This document shows, piece by piece, positions 9,273 to 18,130 of a DNA stretch of 64,000 nt (position 1 is the first letter of the stretch; each line of letters opens with the position of its first letter). Made by a program: the position numbers and the translations under genes. Under the pieces are notes generated by a model. That model had not been told where the DNA came from and searched no databases. It saw only the letters and a program-made list of their open reading frames with translations. The DNA is taken from the NCBI RefSeq assembly GCF_030408595.1, contig NZ_CP047080.1, forward strand, positions 430,470 through 494,469, given 5' to 3'. The DNA is from Corynebacterium canis (GTDB lineage Bacteria; Actinomycetota; Actinomycetes; Mycobacteriales; Mycobacteriaceae).

Positions 9273-12200
9273 GTGGGGAACACCGCATTTTCGCAGCGTC
9301 CGGGCGTGCGTGAACGTATCGTGCCGCAGTTAAGAATGTCCGAGCGCGATCCCGCTCCGCCCCTTCCCGCTGGCACTCTCACCCCGGATCCCGTCCCGCC
9401 AGCTGTGCGGCCTCAGCCGCAGCCGCTGCTGCGCATGCTGATGCCGTTGGTCATGGTGTCGGCGGTGGTAGGCATGGTTGCGTTAATGGTGATCACCGGC
9501 CGAGCGCACACCGGCGCAGGTTTGAATCCCGGCATGATTATGTTCCCGGTGATGATGGGTATGGGCATGCTCGCCATGTTCTTGCCCCAATCCGCGGAAG
9601 ACACCGATGAGCAGCGGCGAGTTTATATGCGCCACCTGGATGCACTCCGCGCGCAAGCAAACGAGAATGCCCACGCGCAGCGCGCCTACGAGCTGTATCG
9701 CGCCCCGGATCCTAGGCACCTCGTTTCGCTGGTTTCCACCCGCCGGCTGTGGGAGCGTGCCGCAGAGGACCCGGACGCCTTGCAGGTCCGCATCGGCCTC
9801 GGCCCGGCGGCGTTGTGCACTCCCGTCGAGGTCCCAGATTCGGGTGCCGCCGAGGATTTAGACCCTGTGTGTGCGGTGTCGCTTCGCCGCACGGTCCACG
9901 AGGTCGGTTCCGTTCCCATGGTTCCGGTTCTGATTCAGCTTGGGCCTTTCCGTTTCCTTGCGTTTTCCGGCCCGTCCGCCGCTGATGTTGCCCGCGCGCT
10001 GGTGGCGCAATTGGTGTTCCATCATGGCCCAGAGCTGGTTTCGGTGATGGCGTTGGGCGCGGGCTGGGAGTGGCTGAAGTGGCTCCCGCACACCCGTTCG
10101 CCGGAGGCGGCGTTGCACCGGGTGCTGGTGGTGGATTCGGCGACTGCGGACGGCGCGGAGGATTGCCTGGACGATCCTCGTTTTACCACCATCATCGACG
10201 TCGGTTCTCGCCCCCACAGCGAGCTCGGGGCCCGCGCACAGGCGGAGGGTTTGGCGTTTCATTGTGATGCTGACCTGCGTATTCATACAGTGGAGGGGGA
10301 GGAGGGCATAGGCGTGCCCGACTGCATGCGCGTCGCCGAGTCGCTGGTGTTGGCGCGCGCTCTCGCCGCTTGTCGACGTCCCGCCACCGCCGACCGCACC
10401 AACCTACCGCGCGATTTCCTCGGTCTGATTGGCCTGAGCCCCGCCGAGTTAGAACATTCTGACGGGTTGTGGGAGCATTGCGCCCGGTTTGGGCATTTGA
10501 CCGTTCCCATTGGCGTGGCGGAGGATTCCGGGGCCGCCGTGCTATTGGATCTAAAGGAATCCGCCTTGGGCGGCGTGGGTCCGCATGGCTTGTGTATCGG
10601 CGCTACCGGCAGCGGGAAGTCTGAGTTATTGAAAACGCTGGTGTTGGCATTGGCGGCCACCCATGATCCGGACGAATTGAATTTCGTCCTGGTGGATTTT
10701 AAGGGTGGCGCCACTTTCCTCGGCGTCGAACGTTTGCCGCACACCAGCGCCGTGATCACCAATCTTGCGGAGGAGCAGGCCTTGGTGGATCGCATGCATG
10801 ATGCCATCAGCGGGGAAATGAATCGCCGCCAGGAGGTGCTGCGGAAGGCCGGCAAGTTCGCCAATGTTACCGACTATAACGCGGCGCGCGCGGCTGGCCG
10901 CTCCGATCTTGCCCCGTTGCCGTCCCTGGTGATCGTGGTGGATGAGTTTTCGGAGCTGCTCGGCCAACACCCCGATTTCGCGGATTTGTTCGTTGCCGTG
11001 GGTCGGCTTGGGCGGTCCCTGCATATGCACCTCTTGTTGGCCAGCCAGCGCCTGGAGGAGGGCCGGCTGCGGGGTTTGGATTCGCATTTATCGTACCGCA
11101 TCGGTTTGAAAACCTTTTCTGCCGCCGAGTCCCGCCAAGTGTTGGGTGTCGTGGATGCGTATCATCTGCCGGCTCGCCCGGGCGCGGGCTATATGCGTAC
11201 CGATTCGGATTCGTTGGTGCGCTTTCAGGCCGCGTACGTTTCCGGTCGGTTGCCCGCGTTGCCTGTCGCGGGCGTCGATAAGAAACTTTCGGTGCGGCGT
11301 TTCCATCAGTGGATCGTGCCGGAAGTGGAGGACGCTCCCCGTAAGCCGCAGTATCACCCGACCGCCATGCTTCTCGACGCCGTGGTGGCCGCCGCCCAAC
11401 GCTCAGCTCGCGGCAAGCACGCGCACCGGATTTGGTTGCCGCCCCTGCCCGCGGAGATCCCATTGGCCAGTATCGTCGCGCGCGTCGGGCATCTCGGCTG
11501 CGTCCTAGGGCTGATCGACCGCCCTTTTCAGCAACGCCAGGACCCCTTTATCCTGCAGTTTTCGGGATCCGGAGGGCACGCCGCGCTGTGCGGTAGCCCA
11601 CGCACGGGAAAGACCACCGCCCTGCGTTCCTTGGTGCTGTCGCTGGCGCTCACGCATGGCACCGATCAGCTGCGTTTTTATATTTTGGATCTGGGTGGCG
11701 CCGAGGGCCTGGCCGCGCTGGCGAAGCTGCCGCACGTGGCGGGCGTCGCTGGGCGCAAGGACCCCGAACGCGTGCGGCGCGTGGTGGATGAGGTGCTCGG
11801 TTTGGTGAGCGTGCCGGAGCCGCGCCATACCTTTTTGGTGGTCGATGGCTGGCATGTGATCGCCAACGAGTTCGATGATCTGGTGGAGTCCGTTACCCGC
11901 ATCGCCGCCGATGGATTGGCCGCGCGCGTGCACTTGGTGGTGAGCACTGCGCGGTGGACCAATATTCGGCCGGCTGTGCGAGACCTGCTGCAGCAACGCG
12001 TGGAGCTGCGGCTCGGCGAGCCGATGGATTCCTTGATTGATAGGAAGGCCCAGCTGAAGCTGCCGAATCTGCCGGGGCGCGGGCTGACCGCAGAGGGGGA
12101 GCCCATGCTGATCGCGCTCACCGGGAATCAGGACGTGCACCACGTGTGCCAGCAGCTTGCCGACCAGCCCCGGGTGCCCGCCTTGCGTATCCTGCCGCAG

Positions 12201-12914
12201 CACATCGCCTTGTCGGCGCTCCCGCCCACAAGCGCGCCGGGCATTCCCTTCGCGGTGGGCGGGCCGCGGTTGGAAACCTGGGCGTGGAACTTGGATACCA
12301 GCCCGCACGCTGTGTGTTTGGGTTCGCAAGGCGCCGGGAAATCCACCTTCCTTTCTGCGTTGATGGCGGGGATGCGTGACCCTGAGCGCTACCGGATTGT
12401 GCTTTTGGATCTGCGGCGCACGCACCTGGGGGAGGTGGGGCCGGATATGCTGGCGGCTTATTGCCCCACCACCGAGAGCGCGGCTCGGGCGGTCTCCCAA
12501 CTGGGGGTGACCATGCGGGAGCGCTTGCCGGGTCCGGATGTGACACCTGCCGAGTTGAAGCGGCGTTCCTGGTGGCGCGGGCCCGAGATCGTCCTGGTTG
12601 TGGACGATTACGATGTGCTGCCCGCGGGGTTGCTGCAACCCTTGCTGGAATTCGTGCCGCACGCACGGGATATTGGCCTGCATGTGGTGGTGGCCCGGAA
12701 ATCGGGCGGCGCGGGTCGCGCGCTGTATGATCCGCTGCTGGGGGCGGTGAAGGACCAATCGCCGGCGGTCATGCTTCTGGACGCGGATCGGGAGGAAGGA
12801 CCCCTGTTTGGAGTGCGTCCGGTCACACAACCGCCGGGGCGGGGAACCTGGATCGTGCGCGGGAACGTCATAGGTGTAGGGCAGGTGGCGCAACGGCAGG
12901 AGGATGCGGCGTAG
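9273..12914 (+). CDS. eccC: Type VII secretion ATPase EccC (fused EccCa-EccCb)
   Basis: EccC is the FtsK/SpoIIIE-type motor that recognises WXG100 substrates. It has 1,213 residues, the size of a fused EccCa/EccCb. Two membrane helices lie near residues 53-105. Three ATPase modules are visible: P-loop GATGSGKS near residue 443 with Walker B VIVVDE; GSPRTGKT near 772 with FLVVDG; and GSQGAGKS near 1016 with IVLVVDDYD. The GTG start at 9273 has a strong aggggagg upstream. Its stop overlaps the next gene's GTG by 1 nt. It is the only ATPase of the locus; no EccA or EccE gene is present, as expected for ESX-4. Confidence 0.96.
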   Translation: MGNTAFSQRPGVRERIVPQLRMSERDPAPPLPAGTLTPDPVPPAVRPQPQPLLRMLMPLVMVSAVVGMVALMVITGRAHTGAGLNPGMIMFPVMMGMGMLAMFLPQSAEDTDEQRRVYMRHLDALRAQANENAHAQRAYELYRAPDPRHLVSLVSTRRLWERAAEDPDALQVRIGLGPAALCTPVEVPDSGAAEDLDPVCAVSLRRTVHEVGSVPMVPVLIQLGPFRFLAFSGPSAADVARALVAQLVFHHGPELVSVMALGAGWEWLKWLPHTRSPEAALHRVLVVDSATADGAEDCLDDPRFTTIIDVGSRPHSELGARAQAEGLAFHCDADLRIHTVEGEEGIGVPDCMRVAESLVLARALAACRRPATADRTNLPRDFLGLIGLSPAELEHSDGLWEHCARFGHLTVPIGVAEDSGAAVLLDLKESALGGVGPHGLCIGATGSGKSELLKTLVLALAATHDPDELNFVLVDFKGGATFLGVERLPHTSAVITNLAEEQALVDRMHDAISGEMNRRQEVLRKAGKFANVTDYNAARAAGRSDLAPLPSLVIVVDEFSELLGQHPDFADLFVAVGRLGRSLHMHLLLASQRLEEGRLRGLDSHLSYRIGLKTFSAAESRQVLGVVDAYHLPARPGAGYMRTDSDSLVRFQAAYVSGRLPALPVAGVDKKLSVRRFHQWIVPEVEDAPRKPQYHPTAMLLDAVVAAAQRSARGKHAHRIWLPPLPAEIPLASIVARVGHLGCVLGLIDRPFQQRQDPFILQFSGSGGHAALCGSPRTGKTTALRSLVLSLALTHGTDQLRFYILDLGGAEGLAALAKLPHVAGVAGRKDPERVRRVVDEVLGLVSVPEPRHTFLVVDGWHVIANEFDDLVESVTRIAADGLAARVHLVVSTARWTNIRPAVRDLLQQRVELRLGEPMDSLIDRKAQLKLPNLPGRGLTAEGEPMLIALTGNQDVHHVCQQLADQPRVPALRILPQHIALSALPPTSAPGIPFAVGGPRLETWAWNLDTSPHAVCLGSQGAGKSTFLSALMAGMRDPERYRIVLLDLRRTHLGEVGPDMLAAYCPTTESAARAVSQLGVTMRERLPGPDVTPAELKRRSWWRGPEIVLVVDDYDVLPAGLLQPLLEFVPHARDIGLHVVVARKSGGAGRALYDPLLGAVKDQSPAVMLLDADREEGPLFGVRPVTQPPGRGTWIVRGNVIGVGQVAQRQEDAA

Positions 12915-13849
12915 TGAACATCGTGGTGTTGGATACGGCGACGGTCTTCGAGGCGGATGAAACTGCGTACAGGTACGACCTCACAGCCAGCGCCGTCGCG
13001 GAAGACGGCGGGGAAGCCGCCAAGGAGATCGTGGAACAGGCCCGTGACCTGCTGCAGGAGCGATGGCCCCACGAGGAGGTGGTTATCGACGCCCCTGCAA
13101 ACGTCGTCGCGGTGCTCACCGCGGCGTTTGCCGGGGTTGGGGTATTGGTGAAGGAGGATGTGGAAAAGCCACCGATGCAACCAAGCGCACCGAAACGCCT
13201 TAATATTCCCCGTCCACGTAATCCCCGCAGACCAGCGTGGTTTATGCCCGCGATCGGGGCAGTGGTGTGCTGTGTAGGTGTGGCCTGCTGGTGGGGTACG
13301 CGGCCGGAACCGCAATTGGGCGGTAGCGTGGATTCAGCCACAGCGAGGCCCTCGTCGGAGACCGTGCAGCCCAGTGCGCAACCAGTTGCGGAGTTGCCGG
13401 GGGTGGAATTCGCTCACGGTGCGTTGCGGGTGCGGCTGCCCGAAGGGTTCCGCTTGGAGCAGCGGGAGGATGGGGCGTTGACCGCTACCGGTCCGGATTC
13501 GGAGCTGCGGATCCTATTGGCGGCGGATCCCGTGTATGGCGTGAATTCGGACGCAGTGTATCGGGAGGTGGAGCTGATGGTCCAGCGCGACCCGACCCTG
13601 GAGGTGCGCGAGGGGCAGGGGTTTCGGGATCACGCGGTGCGCACGATTGACTATCGGGAAACGCCTGGGGACGGCTCGACGGTGAGCTGGGTTACGTGGG
13701 TGGAGTCGGATCACCAGTTTTCCATGGGTTGCCATACGCGGGCGGAGCCGACGATTCCGCAGCTCGCGGCGTGTCGGATGGCCGCAGGCACCCTGCGGAT
13801 CCACCTCGATGGGGGTGGCCCGGGGTCGGAGGGAACCCCGGGAGGTTGA
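12914..13849 (+). CDS. Type VII secretion-associated protein, Rv3446c type
   Basis: This 311-residue protein has a ~108-residue cytosolic N-terminal part, one membrane helix (AWFMPAIGAVVCCVGVACWWG, about residues 109-130), a low-complexity linker and an extracytoplasmic domain beginning near GVEFAHGALRVRLPEGF. That architecture and its position between eccC and the esx pair match the type VII secretion-associated family exemplified by Rv3446c of M. tuberculosis ESX-4. Its function is not known. The GTG start overlaps the eccC stop by 1 nt, implying coupled translation. Confidence 0.8.
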   Translation: MNIVVLDTATVFEADETAYRYDLTASAVAEDGGEAAKEIVEQARDLLQERWPHEEVVIDAPANVVAVLTAAFAGVGVLVKEDVEKPPMQPSAPKRLNIPRPRNPRRPAWFMPAIGAVVCCVGVACWWGTRPEPQLGGSVDSATARPSSETVQPSAQPVAELPGVEFAHGALRVRLPEGFRLEQREDGALTATGPDSELRILLAADPVYGVNSDAVYREVELMVQRDPTLEVREGQGFRDHAVRTIDYRETPGDGSTVSWVTWVESDHQFSMGCHTRAEPTIPQLAACRMAAGTLRIHLDGGGPGSEGTPGG

Positions 13850-13913
13850 TTGCGCGTCTAAGTAGGCGAAACAGGTTGAAGGCAAGGAAGCTTGAGGAGG
13901 GTCGGACTTAACA

Positions 13914-14231
13914 ATGAACGATACGTTTCGCACAGAAGCAGATGTCATGGTGGCCACCGCCGGCCGCGTGGACGATGTGAATTTTCAGGTGCAAAGCGAG
14001 CTTGGGCGGCTGCGTGGCGTGGTGGACTCTTTACAGGGAAGCTGGCAGGGCGAGGCGCAGATTAATTTTGATGCCCTGATGGAACGGTGGAACACTTCGG
14101 CGCGCAACCTGCAGGAAGCGTTGACAAGCATCTCGGACAATATTCGGCAGAACGCTGGGTCCTTTGAAGGCACGGAAACGGATAATGCGATGTCTTTAAA
14201 GTCGATCGGCGGCGAGGGCCTTCCCCTATAA
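13914..14231 (+). CDS. WXG100 substrate, EsxB/CFP-10-like
   Basis: This is a 105-residue secreted WXG100 protein, the likely partner of the next gene. The turn motif GSWQG places W44-x-G46 between two predicted helices, exactly where the family has it. The usual C-terminal secretion motif YxxxD/E is not perfect: the aligned place reads SFEGTE, i.e. F-xxx-E. A gaggagg sequence lies 13 nt before the ATG, a rather long spacing. The second WXG100 gene follows 22 nt later. Confidence 0.88.
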   Translation: MNDTFRTEADVMVATAGRVDDVNFQVQSELGRLRGVVDSLQGSWQGEAQINFDALMERWNTSARNLQEALTSISDNIRQNAGSFEGTETDNAMSLKSIGGEGLPL

Positions 14232-14253
14232 CTAGAAGGAATGAGTTGGCGGT

Positions 14254-14544
14254 ATGTATAACACGATTAAGTATTCGTTTGGGGAGATTCAAAATGCGGC
14301 GGCGGATATCCAAAACACCTCGCGCAGCATTGATGGCCTGCTGGGTGATCTGAAACGCCAGCTTGAGCCGATGGTAGCCACCTGGGAGGGCGAATCCGCA
14401 TTTGCGTATCAGGCGGCGCAGGCCAAGTGGGACAATGCTGCGGCGGATCTGAACAATATCTTGGCCACCATCGCCACCACCGTGTTGGAGGGCAATGACC
14501 GCATGGGCGAAGTGAATAGGAAAGCGGCGGCGAGCTGGGGATAA
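14254..14544 (+). CDS. WXG100 substrate, EsxA/ESAT-6-like
   Basis: This is a 96-residue WXG100 protein with the motif TWEGE (W44-x-G46) between two amphipathic helices. Its length, position and pairing with the previous gene fit an EsxA-EsxB heterodimer exported by the adjacent EccB/C/D machine. It has no signal peptide. It is the last gene of the ESX-4-like locus, ahead of rplM as in mycobacteria. Confidence 0.9.
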   Translation: MYNTIKYSFGEIQNAAADIQNTSRSIDGLLGDLKRQLEPMVATWEGESAFAYQAAQAKWDNAAADLNNILATIATTVLEGNDRMGEVNRKAAASWG

Positions 14545-14919
14545 GGTCTTTCAATGAGGCCCGAGGTCACGCGCCCTGGGTCCCACAGGTAACCAACAGC
14601 CTAGGGCGCGGCCGGAGGAAATGAAGGCGCTCCGCCGCTTGCGCCCCCGCATGCGAGATGTTCGATGGAGGTATGTCAATGCCCCCAATTGGCCATACCA
14701 TGGTTGTATCGATTTCCCCGCATGTGGGGCCACAGGTGGCGGAGCGTTTTTGGTTTTGTGTTTGAATCCCCGCTGGACTAGAGTTGGTTGTCTGTGTGTA
14801 GGGCCTCCATATTTGTGGGGGCAGCCAAGTTATTGCGGGTCTCCACCGGCCGCCGTAATACATACTTTCTACAGCACGTGATGGCTGGCAGTTCCAAGAC
14901 AGACTTTAAAGGAGTCCTG
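14545..14919 (+). promoter_or_regulatory. Intergenic region and probable leader of rplM
   Basis: There is no convincing gene. A 7-bp stem GCGCCCT / AGGGCGC (about 14568-14607) after the esx genes could end or process their mRNA but lacks a T run. A GC-rich inverted segment around 14625-14752 is followed by GTTTTTGGTTTTG, which may be the actual terminator. A -10-like TAGAGT lies near 14780. The rplM Shine-Dalgarno AAAGGAG is at 14908-14914. Confidence 0.4.
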
Positions 14920-15363
14920 TTGTCTACTTACCACCCGAAGAGCGGTGACATTACCCGCAAGTGGTACGTCATCGACGCTACCGACGTGGTGCTTGGTCGC
15001 CTGGCAAGCCAGGTCGCTGACCTGCTCCGCGGTAAAGGCAAGCCCCAATTCGCCCCCAACGTTGACTGCGGCGACTACGTGATCATCGTCAACGCTGACA
15101 AGGTGCACATTTCCTCCAACAAGCGGGAACGTGAGTTCCGTTACCGCCACTCCGGCTACCCGGGTGGTTTGAAGACCCTCTCCTTGGGCCGCTCCATGGA
15201 ATTGCACCCAGAGCGTGTGGTTTTCGAGGCCGTGAAAGGCATGATGCCGCACAACAAGCTGACCCGCGCGTCCGTGAAGAAGCTCCGCGTCTTCGCTGGT
15301 TCCGAACATCCGTACGCGTCTCAGAAGCCCGAAACCTACGAAATCAAGCAGGTGGCCCAGTGA
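14920..15363 (+). CDS. rplM: 50S ribosomal protein L13
   Basis: This is L13 of the large subunit, 147 residues. [29 protein letters not shown] is the conserved N-terminus and [22 protein letters not shown] the C-terminal hallmark. The start is the TTG at 14920, preceded by AAAGGAG with 5-nt spacing; an in-frame upstream extension exists but has no family support. Its stop overlaps the rpsI start by 4 nt (GTGA). Confidence 0.96.
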   Translation: MSTYHPKSGDITRKWYVIDATDVVLGRLASQVADLLRGKGKPQFAPNVDCGDYVIIVNADKVHISSNKREREFRYRHSGYPGGLKTLSLGRSMELHPERVVFEAVKGMMPHNKLTRASVKKLRVFAGSEHPYASQKPETYEIKQVAQ

Positions 15364-15899
15364 CCGATCTGAACAACACCGAAAACCTCGCAGCCGACGC
15401 GGCCGACATCGCCGCAGCTCAGGCAGCTACCGAGGAGTTCACCAACACCATTGGTGATGCCATCGCTACCGAGGCAGTCGAGGAAACCCCCGTCGCTGCG
15501 CCGGCCGAGCTGGACCACCCGATCCAAACCGTTGGTCGCCGCAAGCGCGCCATCGTGCGCGTGCGCATGGTCGCCGGTTCCGGCCAGTTCATCTGCAACG
15601 GCCGTTCCCTGGAAGACTACTTCCCGAACAAGCTGCACCAGCAGCTGATCAAGGCCCCGCTGGTGCTTATCGACCGCGAAGGCCAGTTTGATATCCATGC
15701 GAACCTGCGCGGCGGCGGCCCCACCGGCCAAGCTGGCGCATTCCGCCTGGCTATCGCCCGTGCGTTGAACGCCTACAACCCGGCTGATCGTCCGGCCCTG
15801 AAGAAGGCCGGATTCCTCACCCGTGACGCGCGCGCCGTGGAACGCAAGAAGGCTGGTCTGCACAAGGCACGTCGTGCCCCGCAGTACTCCAAGCGTTAA
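15360..15899 (+). CDS. rpsI: 30S ribosomal protein S9
   Basis: S9 of the small subunit, 179 residues. The conserved core starts around residue 53 ([15 protein letters not shown]) and ends with the basic tail [14 protein letters not shown] that reaches the decoding site. The first ~50 residues are an acidic, Ala-rich extension common in corynebacteria and mycobacteria. The GTG start overlaps rplM, and a strong terminator follows. Confidence 0.96.
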   Translation: MTDLNNTENLAADAADIAAAQAATEEFTNTIGDAIATEAVEETPVAAPAELDHPIQTVGRRKRAIVRVRMVAGSGQFICNGRSLEDYFPNKLHQQLIKAPLVLIDREGQFDIHANLRGGGPTGQAGAFRLAIARALNAYNPADRPALKKAGFLTRDARAVERKKAGLHKARRAPQYSKR

Positions 15900-15916
15900 G
15901 ATCTCACGCAAAAGTC

Positions 15917-15966
15917 AAAGCCGCCATACACAGGTTATCCCGTGTGTGGCGGCTTTCGCCTTTTCT
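15917..15966 (+). terminator. Terminator after rpsI
   Basis: A long stem AAAGCCGCCATACAC / GTGTGTGGCGGCTTT with a ~10-nt loop is followed by CGCCTTTTC. It begins 17 nt after the rpsI stop and marks the left edge of the accessory block. Confidence 0.9.
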
Positions 15967-16143
15967 CGGGTTGCCGCGGGCTAACAAAAACTTAAGAAAG
16001 CAATGGGCTTGTTATACGATCTAGGGTCCAAAGCGAGCACAGGGGCGGAAGGGCCCTTGCCGGTGGGGCTTGCACAGCGGTGTGCACTCATGCTAAGGGG
16101 CGAGCCGGCATCCGGGTGCGGGGCGGGCAAATGGCTTGCCGCC

Positions 16144-16390
16144 ATAGCAGCCCCGCTAAGGCGTTGAGATCCGATACCCTGTACCGAAATACCTTGGGTG
16201 GCGTTATTGCGGCTCTACTGATTGTTTGCAACCTTTTGTCCGTGGCGGAGTTGAACGGTGTCTACCGATATTTTTTACATCAAAATCCCGAAATCTGTGT
16301 AAAACATATCGCTGCGGCGGCCCTGGACGGCCCCGGATGATGAAAATTACACAGAACCGGGTTTCGTGTGTAAAAAACTTCATGCGTAGT
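16144..16390 (+). repeat. ~250-bp hairpin repeat, unit 1
   Basis: First of five related non-coding units. It begins with the box AGCCCCGCTAAGGCGTTGA (16146) and, 104 nt later, GAGTTGAACGGTGTCTACC (16248). The tail holds two hairpin-like parts: CGATATTTTTTACA...GTGTAAAACATATCG (about 16265-16311) and GATGAAAATTACAC...GTGTAAAAAACTTCATGC (about 16338-16385), separated by a GC-rich spacer. No reading frame is conserved between units. Confidence 0.75.
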
Positions 16391-16561
16391 GCGCTACGTA
16401 TTTGTTTTGCGCTTGCCGAGGGGGCAGTCATGCTCCGACGGGCTAGGTGCCGGTGCCAGATGTGGGGGCGTGCGGGGATTGTTGGGTTGGTTCGAGGCGT
16501 TTGCGGATGGTTGGGGTGCGTTCCGATAAGCATTGTGCATCACTATTTAGTGCCCGATGAG

Positions 16562-16820
16562 AATATCCCCGCTGTGGCCTTCAATTCGCTCGCCCTATAT
16601 GGAGTATGGGCCAATAACGTCACAGTGACGAAAAGGATTGAAGGTCAATCGAGGGCAACCTTTTTTCGGTGCCGGAGTTGAACGCTGTCTACCGATATTT
16701 TTTACATCAAAATCCCGAAATCCGTGTAAAACATATCGCTGCGGCAGTCCCAGACGGCCCCGGATGATGAAAATTACACAGAATCCGGGTTTCGTGTGTA
16801 AAAAACTTCATGCGTAGTGC
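16562..16820 (+). repeat. ~250-bp hairpin repeat, unit 2
   Basis: The second unit, same orientation as unit 1. The left box is diverged (CCCCGCTGTGGCCTTCAATTCGC). It contains the perfect palindrome CGTCACAGTGACG (16618-16630), then GAGTTGAACGCTGTCTACC at 16675 and the two-hairpin tail, nearly identical to unit 1. The palindrome lies 58 nt before the GAGTTGAACG box, the same distance as in unit 5. Confidence 0.72.
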
Positions 16821-17461
16821 ACGACCGATCCGCGAAGGGGCTAGGCCGCTGCGGCGCGGGAGAATGGGTGGGCCGAAACAAGGGGGCATTCCGGAATTGG
16901 TACTCCTTTGGCAATATGCAATACCCCCGAAGCCCCTCACCGCGATTCGAAACCCCTCAGCGCCAACCGAAATCACATTTGTTTCCGCAAGGGCGAATTC
17001 ACCCGAATGGGGAGGCCTTGAATCAAAATGCAACAGCACCGATGCGGTAATGGCTGCAACTAATGCACTAACACTAATGGGGGTAAGAAGGTGTCGGGTA
17101 AAGCATCGGCTTTTGGTGCATTGAGCCTGGCGGCGACGGGGGCGGTCGGGGCGCTTTGACGTGCGATTATTGCGGCACAAGGGGTCCAGTAAGGGTATAC
17201 CAAAGCGAAGGTAGTTTGTGTGCTGCTGAATTTTAATACTAATTTAATTTTTCGGGCGTTTAAGGATCCCTCGCAACGTGGAAGTTTATAGCCACCTACC
17301 TGCGAAGTTTTGGTGATCTATCTGCAAGTTCTGAAGCGGTGTTTAGCTGTTTCTTGGGTGTCGCGAAGTATATTGCGCTCAAAGTGCTCCGGTAAGGTAC
17401 TCGATAGGGATGGTGCTACCGTCCAGTTGAGCCTGCACATAGTTGGAGAAAGGAACGGGCC
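16821..17461. other. Gene-poor stretch upstream of the Pel-like module
   Basis: I see no supported gene. Open frames here either overlap the repeat or lack family character. A GTG at 17092 opens a 22-codon frame that reads like the start of a signal peptide and then stops. A, T-rich DNA near 17236-17260 and a ggagaaagg sequence at 17444-17452 may provide the promoter and ribosome site of the following gene. Confidence 0.4.
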
Positions 17462-18085
17462 TTGGCTCTTCAAGTCAACCACTTCAGGCAGGTCCCAGTT
17501 GTAGTTCTATTGTCGGTAACTTTCGTTGCCTTTGTGGGGACTGCATGCGCATGGGCCTGGCTGACGCGAGTGGACCCAAACCCCGCGCTACCCACCGCGT
17601 TGGGGATTATTTTTTGCCTTTTGGCGTTGGCTTCCGTGGTGATCCTCGGGCGCGTGTGGCAAGCATTAGTTCAGCTTTCGCCTACCGCGCTGCTCATGAC
17701 GGTGTTCCCGTTCATCGTTGCTGAGATCCGCGGTGTGATCGCCATAGTGTTGATGGTTTCCGTGACGGTGCCGTGGATTTCCCACGCGGTGACGTTGCCG
17801 TTTTACCGCCCGCTGCAGGATGTGAGCCGCGCGGATGAGGGGGAGTTTAATTATCAGCTTATGCGCCTGTTCCCAGCGATCATGGGCTACGCGGTTGTTC
17901 CTCTGGTGGGTTTCGGGGCGGTTATGGGGACGATTAATACGTGGGGTTTGTTTGAGGTGTCCATGTACCTTTTGGGCCTGCTGACCAACCTGGTGTTTGC
18001 GTTGTCGTTGATTCCGGCTCAGGAGTTGCGTAAGGCTAATTTTATTTTTGCTGGCTGGGTGTGTTACGCGTTTTTTCTGCTGCTC
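17462..18085 (+). pseudogene. PelG-like exopolysaccharide exporter, 5' part (interrupted by IS)
   Basis: The first 208 codons of a polytopic membrane protein, with about six hydrophobic helices. The TTG at 17462 is preceded by ggagaaagg. If the IS (18086-19796) and one 3-bp duplicate are removed, the frame continues without a break into 19800-20543 and gives a protein of 455 residues, the size of PelG, the inner-membrane exporter of Pel polysaccharide. The identity rests mainly on length, topology and the PelF-like gene that overlaps its 3' end. The present allele would make a truncated protein with 10 codons from the IS end (RRVPLSCELL). Confidence 0.72.
18083..18085. repeat. 3-bp target-site duplication (CTC), left copy
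   Basis: CTC precedes the left IS end and recurs immediately after the right end (19797-19799). It fixes the insertion point inside the PelG-like gene. Confidence 0.8.
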
Positions 18086-18130
18086 CGCCGCGTGCCATTG
18101 AGTTGTGAACTTCTTTGATTGTTCTTGGTT

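Noticed and set aside
11505..12893. 462-codon antisense frame over eccC
   Set aside because: Shadow of the coding frame with no recognisable domain.
17092..17160. 22-codon frame starting GTG that resembles the beginning of a signal peptide
   Set aside because: It stops at once and has only a weak ribosome site; it may be the remnant of a gene but nothing supports a product.
16707..17180. 157-codon minus-strand frame with a hydrophobic stretch near its start
   Set aside because: Its C-terminal third runs through repeat unit 2, the start lacks a ribosome site and no family is evident; the hydrophobic part alone is weak evidence.
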